Positions 33,940 to 43,500 of a DNA stretch of 64,000 nt are shown here, piece by piece (the stretch's first letter is position 1; each line of letters begins with the position of its first letter). Position numbers and translations under genes: made by a program. The DNA comes from Kappaphycus alvarezii (taxonomy: Eukaryota; Rhodophyta; Florideophyceae; Gigartinales; Solieriaceae): contig NADL03000603.1 in the NCBI GenBank assembly GCA_002205965.3, positions 155,653-219,652 on the forward strand, given 5' to 3'. The notes under the pieces are model-generated. The model saw nothing but the letters and a program-made list of their open reading frames with translations, was not told the origin of the DNA and ran no database searches.

Positions 33940-34560
33940 CGGTCATGCAGTTTGCTGATGAGAGATTTTTATGGCCTGATTTTGCAAGGGATATGCAGAA
34001 CTAAGTCAAGTTATGTGAGAGTGCCAAACGAGTGCGAATATGGCATGGTAAGATTCATTTTTGAGGCAGCCAGTGGCGGGAATCTTCCACAGATTCTCCA
34101 TGGACTTCGCGGGATCTCTTTTTCATGAAGATAAATAAGAAACCGTTCCATATTACTTGCGGTCGAGCACGTAACTTGGAGACCAATCATTGATGGCTAC
34201 CATAATTTAGACGAGTGAAGTCGCAATTGATTTTGTATAAGAGGAATTATGCGATCAGTGCGACACAAAAAAGGAAGTCGGGACGGATAATGGCCCTGCG
34301 TTCAATGCGGACGCATTTATGGGGTTTTTTAGATTAAACGGATCTTAGTAAAAACCTGGCAGCACTTATGATCTGCAGGCAGACGGTGGTGCGGAGCATA
34401 TAGCGGGTACAGTAAAACTTAAAATAGCAAAGGTTGTGCAAAGCGGGGGGAGGGATTGTGATGCTGCCATTATATGTGTGGTACATGTTTACCGCATGAG
34501 GAAGCGGAGGGATGGATCGTTGCTGTTCAAGTTACTGTTTTGAGTTAATTGCCGCGTGAA
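33940..34560 (+). pseudogene. Gypsy-like integrase remnant
   Basis: It reads FLWPDFARDMQN then VKLCESAKR, an HHCC-type finger whose last Cys is Ala. Next is FSMDFAGSLF with the first catalytic Asp (codon 34,103), GTDNGPAFNADAF with the second (34,286), and DGGAEHIAGT with the Glu (34,394). Spacing is 61 codons between the Asps, with 35 residues between the second Asp and the Glu, exactly the D,D(35)E pattern, although four in-frame stops lie between the first two. A C-terminal tail follows to ~34,560. This is retroviral-type integrase that would join element DNA to the host genome; dead here. Confidence 0.65.
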
Positions 34561-34801
34561 GTTACCCAATCTCCCTTTCATTGACATACAGGGGACTGAA
34601 CGCTCTATGGAAGAGTATGGGCTCTGAATGTCTCGGACCAGCCAGTCTCAGTGCGTGGATGAAGATGATCAAATGTTCGGGGCCAGTTATTTTCGAGACT
34701 CGAGTAATGGATTGATAAACGTCGGGCTAGTCAGGCCCAGACAAGGTATGAAGAAATTAAAAGAATTGGGATTACCTTGTATCAACCATGTCTGAGGAAT
34801 T

Positions 34802-35171
34802 TGATATGGGTAAATCGTCGGAAGAAGAGACACTTAGAACCAACTACCCAAGAAGGAAGTGTTTTGAGCGACAATTATCCTACCGTGGTATAGTTGTACA
34901 AACAAAAAGGAATATATATGAAAGAGAGTTGCGAGGGCTACAATTAAGTATTGAAGAGGCAGGTTCTACCACTGATGCTCTGCGACCAGCGTAGGAAAAA
35001 TGTTCCTCGGGTCTCAAGTTGACTCTCAACTTCCTACTACTCGGGACTTGACTTCAAGTTGTCTGCGAAATTGCTTGACCTCTCCATGAAAAAGCAGTTC
35101 ACTCAGCTTATATAGACTTTTAGGTACCCCTAAAGTCCGAACAAAACTACAGAAGGTACCAGGAAATGCAT
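34802..35171 (+). repeat. Truncated LTR-B copy, duplicate of 20,300-20,674
   Basis: It starts TGATATGGGTAAATCGTCGG and runs through the LTR-B core (GAGCGACAATTATCC..., ACTTCCTACTACTCGGGACTT, GCTTATATAGACTTTT). It then passes into the same acidic-gene 3' flank as at 20.2 kb, in the opposite orientation. Confidence 0.65.
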
Positions 35172-35289
35172 AGAAACAATTTATGTGGATGAAATACTCT
35201 AAACAAAAGATACTTAAAAACTAACAATCAATGAGGTCCTCTTATTTCCCATTCTCTAAATTGGATCCAAACAACCTCTCCAAAATATC
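35172..35289 (-). pseudogene. 3' end of an acidic-protein gene paralogue, cut by telomeric repeats
   Basis: The complement reads DILERLFGSNLENGK then a stop (codons about 35,289-35,244), matching DILEELFGSDLENGK at the end of the 19.6-kb gene, plus its 3' flank. At 35,289/35,290 it changes abruptly into telomeric repeats, so this paralogue was broken and the break capped with telomere sequence. Confidence 0.65.
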
Positions 35290-35440
35290 TTAGGGTTTAG
35301 GGGTTTTTAGGGATTTAGGGGATTTTAGGGTTTTTTTTTAGGGGTTTTAGGGGTTTTTAGGGTTTTTAGGGTTTTAGGGGTTTTAGGGTTTTTTAGGGGT
35401 TTTTTAGGGGTTTAGGGTTTTTAGGGATTAGGGGATTTAG
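35290..35440 (+). repeat. Interstitial telomeric tract 1
   Basis: About 150 bases of T(2-9)AGGG(G) units, G-rich strand on plus, the same orientation as the terminal array. It lies between the broken acidic-gene paralogue and subtelomeric unit A. Confidence 0.9.
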
Positions 35441-35984
35441 TTACCGGCCTGGTGGGGATTTGGGTGGCCGAGGGGATTTGTTGCACATGTTATTTATATG
35501 TTGCGATAAGGCTTGTATAGTCCTTGGAAGTATTCAGGAGTGCTTCATTGTCTTTCTAACAACAGTTGAAGGCATAGAAGTAAAAATATTTTGGGTTATG
35601 ACAATTTTTCGAAAATGTCGATTTTGCCTATTTTTGATGCGGTTGTACCGTTTTTTCTAGGAAATGGATTACAGACCTATATTAACCCGTTATTATTTAA
35701 GAAATGGATGGAGTAGGCAGTGTATCACAACAATTTTATGAAAAAGTGTGCAAAGATAGCGTCATGCAGACTCGTGGTGTTGCCATGTTTTTAAGGCGGT
35801 TTTGACGGTAAACTCGATTTTGTGGAGTGTTTGTTCAACTAAAGCATGAATCTTGTGCTGAGGTGGTCCCTTGATAGTGGTATTCAGCGTCTATATTATA
35901 TTTGTGTGCTGCGATCATGGCCTATGCAGTGATATGGGTCGGGGCTACCTGATTTTCCCTACTATATCCATTTTTTGGATTGCA

Positions 35985-36790
35985 GTGAAAATCGATGAAA
36001 TGAACAGTTGATATTAGTAAGGTTTATGTTGGATACGCTGCAAGTCAAACTCTGCATAAAAGTGGCCAATGCAAAAAAACTTGCTCTTTAAGCGGAATTG
36101 ATGACGGCTCTGTTTGCGAACAAGTGATCCAATGTGCTCTTAGTGTGTTCTTGGGACCTTGTAAAGTGAGCTGGATACAAATTCGCTTTTATCCGAAAAA
36201 CTCCGCAAGGAATCGTTAGTAGTAAGAAATTGGGTAAGGTTTCCTGAACACGAGGATCTGCTGAATATACATAGGTGACGCACTCAAAGCATTTGTTTAT
36301 AAATTGCTTCCTAACTGAGAAAAGTAAAAACTGAATACCGTCTTGCCTTTATTGAATCCTTGAATCCATTTGGTAGAGAAATGATTTTAAATCTGATAAA
36401 TGGAGCAGTTGGTATTAGTATGCCTTGTTCGGTGCGTGGAATGTAATGCTCCGGTGATTGGTGTCGATAAAAAATGACACAGAGCGACCTTTTTGTGTTT
36501 ACTAGATCCATTTGGGGATAAATATGACTTGAAATCCGTTGGATTGCTTATATCACAAGAGTAGGAAAAGTATGATGCTGTCCGGGATGTAAGGATTTGG
36601 AGAATGTATTTGTCTTTAATCAAGTCATTGGCTGGTTCAATGCTTCCTAAATGAGAAACGTGACGTACAAATACCTTATGGTCTTTATTCAATTTAGTTG
36701 ATGCGTGTGTTTTCAGTTGCAACCTGATGAATACAGCAGATCACCTTAGTAAGTATTTGCATGGTGCTCGTAATGTGAGGTTCAGGCTAA
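35985..36790 (+). repeat. Degenerate 330-400 bp tandem repeats in the unit A leader
   Basis: Related blocks start near 35,994 (GATGAAATGAACAGTTGATATTAGTAAG), 36,395 (GATAAATGGAGCAGTTGGTATTAGTATG) and 36,726 (GATGAATACAGCAGATCACCTTAGTAAG). Neighbouring words are also shared (TTCCTAACTGAGAAAAG / TTCCTAAATGAGAAACG; ATCCATTTGG). The same arrangement is present in unit B. No coding potential. Confidence 0.55.
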
Positions 36791-37124
36791 TGGTGGGGTG
36801 GGAATATATGCCTTGAAATCCGTTGGAGCGATTGTCCTCAAAATGAATTTTTAAGGACGCTCAGTGTGAGCCTTTCGAGCATGGATGGAGAGCTTTTATC
36901 ATTCTCATGAATATCAAAGTCTTACGCGATCTAGGAGTGAGAGTCATGTTGGAAGGAGGAATTTTGCCATTTACGTTCATACGGACTGCTTAAGAAACAT
37001 AGGACTTATGGATAAATGACATTGAGGGCCATCCGCACTTGTTTCTAACTGACATGATGTAGCAATGGTAAAGAGATTTTTGACCTCTACAAGGCTCATA
37101 GAACTTGAGCGTCATTCTAGGCTC

Positions 37125-37680
37125 TATTTCTATAAAAATGATCATGAAATCTATCACAAACGGCAGGGTTTTAGCGTATTTATTACAACAGAGAGATTGT
37201 AATTTGCCATTCCTGGTCTTACTTGCAAAACAATGATCATAAAGTCTACCTTGCATGGCCTTGAAATTTCAGTTCGGAATGAGAGAATTTGGAGCGAGCC
37301 GTCATTTCTGCATATTGTGTTTTGAAAGAAATGGCAGCGAAGATCATCCGGACATATTTCTATCTGACATGATTTCACCATGCAAAAGAGGTTTTGGACA
37401 ACAACGACTTTCTGTGAAATACAAAGTCTTTCCCGGTTCTGTTTACATAAAAATGGCCATAACGTCCATCATATACGGCTTTAGGGTTTTAGGGTTTTTT
37501 TTCACCATGCAAAAGAGGTTTTGCACAACAACGACTTTCTGTGAAATACAAAGTCTTTCCCGGTTCTGTTTACATAAAAATGACCATAACGTCCATCATA
37601 TACGGCGGGGGATTCGTAGTGTGTAATTTCCGGTTCTACTTCCAAAAACATGTTCATAACGTCGAAATAAAACGGCCAGG
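37125..37680 (+). repeat. Iterated ~38-bp motif and 127-bp duplication in the unit A leader
   Basis: The motif AAAAATG-n2-CATAA-n-GTC-n-ATCA...ACGG occurs about five times (near 37,130; 37,218; 37,446; 37,573; 37,645), diverged in the first two and the last. Two of them lie in a 127-bp direct duplication (37,379-37,505 and 37,506-37,606). Between the duplicates sits a telomere-like TTTAGGGTTTTAGGGTTTTTTTT (37,481-37,503). Unit B repeats this at 42,218-42,773. Confidence 0.6.
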
Positions 37681-38034
37681 AGCCGGCGGGTTGCAATGGA
37701 GAGAGTTCAGAGCAGGCTGCACATATAGTTCTTGGATTTAGGGGTTTTCAATTTGGGTTTCATTCTTGATTTCAGTTGCCACGTGTATATCACAATTTTT
37801 AGAATTACAACTGTAAAATCAATAGTCAGTTACTATTTGCTTTGATTTGATTCTGCGCTTGCAATTAATTTGGGTACTTAAAGTCCAACGTTTTTCTTCC
37901 GTCTCTTCCTTCTCCCTCTCCAAACATATCCACATCTACCCTGCATCTCCACCCGCACCTATATCAGAATCAACAGATTATATTTCTCTACTAACTTAAC
38001 TCGTTGCATACCTCTCTAAACATCTCTCTTCCAA

Positions 38035-39308
38035 ATGGCGCAAATGTTCCGTGCCTGTTTTAGCATCAAGCAGCTCAACATCATCTCCGATGCGATGTCA
38101 GAGAAGGCCTTCGTCCTGTCGATAATGCCACTGTCGAAGTTATTGCGGAGGACATGAAAAGTTTTGGTTTTGACCAAGCGAAGAGAGGAACATTTATCAT
38201 GGGAATCAAGACTTCGCATAGAGCTCACTTCAACGATGTCGCGCCCGGCTCTATGAAGGGAATGGTTTGGAACTTGAGCGCCAGGGAATTAGAAGCACTT
38301 CCATCCATAGATCTATGCACCTCACAAGCGGACGCCGAGTCGGATCTGAAAGAATTCATTTTTATTGATGGCCGTCACCGACACAGGAGCATTGTTCAGG
38401 CCTTCTCCGATCGGGATGACATACTGGAAACGTACTTGTACTTTGATGTTTTCCTCAATATACCTACAAGCCAGGCCTTAGTGATGTCTTACAACGCATC
38501 TCGCATTGCAAAATCGTCAGTTCCGTGCTTTCTCGACGAGTTGATCTGTATGAGAGGCCAGAAGTCCAAGCACGAATTACATTCTGCGATGAGGTTGTCG
38601 AAGAAACAGGTATCCGTTCTGAAGCATTTGAATGCCTGCATTACTCCCCTTTCACAGAGAGTGATCCAGCGTTGGCGCTCTTTGGGCCTCTTCTCGCTAT
38701 CTAACATCATGGACAGGGGAAACAGAATGCTATGGACTCTTTTGCATGCTTTTTCGCCTGGTACCATCAGATTGACGATGATGCGAAGGGGAAGAAAGAG
38801 CGCACTTTGCTCATCTCTTCACGCAGCTTCTTTGTATTCTCATTCCCGTTTGATGTTGGCTATGCAAGGATTTGTGTTCGCCGCTATTGTTGTTGTCTAC
38901 CGGCAGGTTCACAAGAAAAATGGCTCCTTAAGCGCCGCGGGAGTTCTTGAAAGGGTATCCAGCAGCATTACGATCGCAATGCTGGATATACTACCGAGAT
39001 GGAAAGCCGAAAACAACAGTCTATCAGATGCACAGAAAATGTTTTGGGCGCTTTTTGTGACTTCGATTTCTTCCACTGCCCCATTTGATCAAGATTTGGA
39101 ACAAGCTCATTCTAAATTTCGCGAGGTGTTGCAGGGTGTGGGTTCGGTCGAATTTGCTTGTGAAGATCTTGCACCAGCAAAACATCTATTCGACTCCATC
39201 CAGTCTCGTCTTTCCTCACCAGCTCGTGGCATGAAAATTGGGAAGGGCACAAAGAAGCCAGATGAAGCAACATCCCCCCAAAAAGAAAATGCGAGTCGAA
39301 AGTCATGA
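38035..39308 (+). pseudogene. ParB/sulfiredoxin-like ORF1, unit A copy (frameshifted)
   Basis: The homologue of the intact unit B ORF1. The ATG at 38,035 is followed by a one-base loss near 38,109 (GAAGGCCTTCG versus GAAGGCTCTTCG in unit B), so the open frame starts again at an internal ATG, 38,154 (384 aa). The IDGRHRHRSI motif and the rest of the domain are kept. Near the 3' end a C6 run replaces CCCCTCC, changing the last residues to ...SPQKENASRKS. These are single-base differences in or near homopolymers, so sequencing error is a possible cause. Confidence 0.7.
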
Positions 39309-40380
39309 CGTATCTGACGTAATTGTTGAGGGGAAATCTCAAGAGGCTGCTGACGAAATCACCGAAACGATCTCCGAATACATACCAAAGGGGAGTAGTC
39401 CCAACGTCATTGTTGCTCCGATCCCCCAAAACACCGTGGATACCAATCCAAAGCTCGAGGTGGTGGAACCTATTTTGAAAGTAAGGGAGAAACGCGCCTC
39501 GGTCGCAAAGGTGGTACATCTTACGTCAAAAGAAGTTATGGGGAGGGAAAAGATTCTTCAAATATCTGATGATAGCGTTGGAAGCACGGACGAGAAGTGT
39601 CTTGATGTTCGGAACGTGGAGAAAGTGAAGATGCATATGCCAGCACGTGAGGAAGCTGATGAAGAGGTTGCAGACCGAACCGAAGACGATGCTGCAATTA
39701 TGATTCTGCCTTCAAGCGCCCGCAGGCACCGAGAAAATACTCATTTAAGTGTTAGAAAGACTCGGAGTAGCGAAAGGCTGCGCTCTAAAAGGGACTTCTG
39801 CGATTCCCATCGCAGTAATGAGGTCAAGACGCAGCGCGAACAGGTCCCCTCGCAAAAGGCCAAACGAAAGAACTTCCCGGGAAAACGGGCATCTGAGCCT
39901 ACCCCTCAACCGTCGAGTTCATGTGGACGTATTGATCCAGAAGTTCGACGCAAAATTGCGTGCGCCTCAAACTGTCTCGAGCTGGCTGATAAATACCTAC
40001 AACAAATCGAAATCGTTCAGGTATCGCAGCATGAAGAGAGAATTCTCGAAATCGAGCCGGAACCTCTCCACAATGGAGCGAAGTGGATTGGCTTCTTCAA
40101 GTCCTATGATAACTGCTACGGACATACTGTCTCCGAAGTACTTGAAGAGATTTTCCTTAAGAACTATAACATGGAGTATGCCATAACAATGAACGAGACT
40201 GCCGTTATGTCTCCTGAGAAGTCATTTGGAAATGGAAAGCTTAAATTATACTCTCAGACGATCGTTGTCTCGCCAGAGTTCGATGGGTCTTTGTCGAATA
40301 TTGCTTCGACATGCATCTGCCACTTTTTGGTTTACGCTAATATCCTGAGATCCAAACATCGCTTAAAATTCAGTCGTTGA
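39289..40380 (+). CDS. Unit ORF2, basic nuclear-looking protein (unit A copy)
   Basis: The ATG at 39,289 overlaps the end of ORF1; the frame extends to 40,380 (about 363 aa). It is acidic at first (EGKSQEAADEITETISEYIP), with a hydrophobic core after acidic residues (EDDAAIMILPSS) that resembles a SUMO-interacting motif. Two basic clusters like nuclear signals follow (RKTRSSERLRSKR; KAKRKNFPGKRA), then a folded-looking C-terminal part (KWIGFFKSYDNCYGHTVSEV). The stop lies 8 bases before telomeric tract 2, so the natural C-terminus may be missing. Family unknown. Always linked to the ParB-like ORF1. Confidence 0.55.
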   Translation: MRVESHDVSDVIVEGKSQEAADEITETISEYIPKGSSPNVIVAPIPQNTVDTNPKLEVVEPILKVREKRASVAKVVHLTSKEVMGREKILQISDDSVGSTDEKCLDVRNVEKVKMHMPAREEADEEVADRTEDDAAIMILPSSARRHRENTHLSVRKTRSSERLRSKRDFCDSHRSNEVKTQREQVPSQKAKRKNFPGKRASEPTPQPSSSCGRIDPEVRRKIACASNCLELADKYLQQIEIVQVSQHEERILEIEPEPLHNGAKWIGFFKSYDNCYGHTVSEVLEEIFLKNYNMEYAITMNETAVMSPEKSFGNGKLKLYSQTIVVSPEFDGSLSNIASTCICHFLVYANILRSKHRLKFSR

Positions 40381-40388
40381 GCTCCGAG

Positions 40389-40531
40389 TAGGGGTTTAGG
40401 GGATTTAGGGGTTTTTAGGGATTTAGGGGATTTAGGGGTTTTTAGGGTTATTTTTAGGGTTTTAGGTTTTTTTAGGGGTTTTTAGGGGATTTAGGGGATT
40501 TAGGGGTTTTTTTAGGGTTTTAGGGTTTTAG
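40389..40531 (+). repeat. Interstitial telomeric tract 2
   Basis: About 143 bases of T(2-7)AGGG(G) repeats, G-rich on plus, joining the cut end of unit A to the start of unit B (TTACCGG at 40,532). Confidence 0.9.
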
Positions 40532-43500
40532 TTACCGGCCTGGTGGGGATTTGGGTGGCCGAGGGATTTGTTGCACATGTTATTTATATGTTGCGATAAG
40601 GCTTGTATGGTACTTGGAAGTATTCAGGAGTGCTTCATTGTCTTCCTAACAACAGTTGAAGGCATAGAAGTAAAAATATTTTGGGTTATGACAATTTTTC
40701 GAAAATGTCGATTTTGCCTATTTTTGATGCGGTTGTACCGTTTTTTCTAGGAAATGGATTACAGACCTATATTAACCCGTTATTATTTAAGAAATGGATG
40801 GAGTAGGCAGTGTATCACAACAATTTTATGAAAAAGTGTGCAAAGATAGCGTCATGCAGACTCGTGGTGTTGCCATGTTTAAGGCGGTTTTGACGGTAAA
40901 CTCGATTTTGTGGAGTGTTTGTTCAACTAAAGCATGAATCTTGTGCTGAGGTGGTCCCTTGATAGTGGTATTCAGCGTCTATATTATATTTGTGTGCTGC
41001 GATCATGGCCTATGCAGTGATATGGGTCGGGGCTACCTGATTTTCCCTACTATATCCATTTTTTGGGATTGCAGTGAAAATCGATGAAATGAACAGTTGA
41101 TATTAGTAAGGTTTATGTTGGATACGCTGCAAGTCAAACTCTGCATAAAAGTGGCCAATGCAAAAAAACTTGCTCTTTAAGCGGAATTGATGACGGCTCT
41201 GTTTGCGAACAAGTGATCCAATGTGCTCTTAGTGTGTTCTTGGGACCTTGTAAAGTGAGCTGGATACAAATTCGCTTTTATCCGAAAAACTCCGCAAGGA
41301 ATCGTTAGTAGTAAGAAATTGGGTAAGGTTTCCTGAACACGAGGATCTGCTGAATTTACATAGGTGACGCACTCAAAGCATTTGTTTATAAATTGCTTCC
41401 TAACTGAGAAAAGTAAAAACTGAATACCGTCTTGCCTTTATTGAATCCTTGAATCCATTTGGTAGAGAAATAATTCCTAAATCCTGATAAATGGAGCAGT
41501 TGGTATTAGTATGCCTTGTTTTCGGTGCGTGGAATGTAATGCTCCGGTGATTGGTGTCGATAAAAAATGACACAGAGCGACCTTTTTGTGTTTACTAGAT
41601 CCATTTGGGGATAAATATGACTTGAAATCCGTTGGATTGCTTATATCACAAGAGTAGGAAAGTATGATGCTGTCCGGGATGTAAGGATTTGGAGAATGTA
41701 TTTGTCTTTAATCAAGTCATTGGCTGGTTCAATGCTTCCTAAATGAGAAACGTGACGTACAAATACCTTATGGTCTTTATTCAATTTAGTTGATGCGTGT
41801 GTTTTCAGTTGCAACCTGATGAATACAGCAGATCACCTTAGTAAGTATTTGCATGGTGCTCGTAATGTGAGGTTCAGGCTAATGGTGGGGTGGGAATATA
41901 TGCCTTGAAATCCGTTGGAGCGATTGTCCTCAAAATGAATTTTTAAGGGACGCCCAGTGTGAGCCTTTCGAGCATGGATGGAGAGCTTTTATCGTTCTGA
42001 TGAATATCAAAGTCTTACGCGATCTAGGAGTGAGAGTCATGTTGGAAGGAGGAATTTTGCCATTTACGTTCATACGGACTGCTTAAGAAACATAGGACTT
42101 ATGGATAAATGACATTGAGGGCCATCCGCACTTGTTTCTAACTGACATGATGTAGCAATGGTAAAGAGATTTTTGACCTCTACAAGGCTCATAGAACTTG
42201 AGCGTCATTCTAGGCTCTATTTCTATAAAAATGATCATGAAATCTATCACAAACGGCAGGGTTTTAGCGTATTTATTACAACAGAGAGATTGTAGTTTGC
42301 CATTCCTGGTCTTACTTGCAAAACAATGATCATAAAGTCTACCTTGCATGGCCTTGAAATTTCAGTTCGGAATGAGAGAATTTGGAGCGAGCCGTCATTT
42401 CTGTATATTGTGTTTTGAAATAAATGGCAGCGAAGATCATCCGGACATATTTCTATCTGACATGATTTCACCATGCAAAAGAGGTTTTGGACAACAACGA
42501 CTTTCTGTGAAATACAAAGTCTTTCCCGGTTCTGTTTACATAAAAATGGCCATAACGTCCATCATATACGGCTTTAGGGTTTTAGGGTTTTTTTTCACCA
42601 TGCAAAAGAGGTTTTGCACAACAACGACTTTCTGTGAAATACAAAGTCTTTCCCGGTTCTGTTTACATAAAAATGACCATAACGTCCATCATATACGGCG
42701 GGGGATTCGTAGTGTGTAATTTCCGGTTCTACTTCCAAAAACATGTTCATAACGTCGAAATAAAACGGCCAGGAGCCGGCGGGTTGCAATGGAGAGAGTT
42801 CAGAGCAGGCTGCACATATAGTTCTTGGATTTAGGGGTTTTCAATTTGGGTTTCATTCTTGATTTCAGTTGCCACGTGTATATCACAATTTTTAGAATTA
42901 CAACTGTAAAATCAATAGTCAGTTACTATTTGCTTTGATTTGATTCTGCGCTTGCAATTAATTTGGGTACTTAAAGTCCAACGTTTTTCTTCCGTCTCTT
43001 CTTCTCCCTCTCCAAACATATCCACATCTACCCTGCATCTCCACCCGCACCTATATCAGAATCAACAGATTATATTTCTCTACTAACTTAACTCGTTGCA
43101 TACCTCTCTAAACATCTCTCTTCCAAATGGCGCAAATGTTCCGTGCCTGTTTTAGCATCAAGCAGCTCAACATCATCTCCGATGCGATGTCAGAGAAGGC
43201 TCTTCGTCCTGTCGATAATGCCACTGTCGAAGTTATTGCGGAGGACATGAAAAGTTTTGGTTTTGACCAAGCGAAGAGAGGAACATTTATCATGGGAATC
43301 AAGACTTCGCATAGAGCTCACTTCAACGATGTCGCGCCCGGCTCTATGAAGGGAATGGTTTGGAACTTGAGCGCCAGGGAATTAGAAGCACTTCCATCCA
43401 TAGATCTATGCACCTCACAAGCGGACGCCGAGTCGGATCTGAAAGAATTCATTTTTATTGATGGCCGTCACCGACACAGGAGCATTGTTCAGGCCTTCTC

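Larger units (their letters stand above)
35441..40388 (+). repeat. Subtelomeric unit A (~4.95 kb)
   Basis: It begins TTACCGGCCTGGTGGGG directly after telomeric tract 1 and ends at telomeric tract 2 (40,389). A ~2.6-kb non-coding leader is followed by two overlapping ORFs. Unit B (40,532-45,370) is nearly identical at an offset of 5,091-5,093. Copies C (48,580), D (48,934), C' (62,574) and E (62,932) begin at the same base but are much shorter. The proximal end is thus fixed and the distal end variable. Confidence 0.85.

Noticed and set aside
33392-33946. 184-codon minus ORF as a membrane protein
   Set aside because: It overlaps plus-strand sequence leading into the integrase remnant, and hydrophobic stretches are not clean membrane segments.
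35290-35440. CRISPR-like array
   Set aside because: Short irregular G-rich repeats without spacers; telomeric.
35460-35660. Conserved 60-66 codon ORF at the start of each unit copy (MGGRGDLLHMLFICC...)
   Set aside because: Present in every copy only because the DNA is. The frame has chance composition, and its start lies in degenerate telomeric sequence. Kept in mind but unsupported as a gene.
36990-37696. Minus-strand ORFs of 64-88 codons in the unit leader, with a recurring DFMIIFIEIEP-like phrase
   Set aside because: The phrase comes from the iterated AAAAATG...CATAA DNA motif read backwards. The ORFs overlap, are short and have no start-site context.
38489-38950. Alternate-frame ORFs inside ORF1 (92 aa minus, 72 aa plus), same in unit B
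   Set aside because: Both are identical in A and B only because the units are; ORF1 is the long frame through them.
39112-39519. 135-codon minus ORF across the ORF1/ORF2 overlap
   Set aside because: Shadow of two plus-strand ORFs; no motif.
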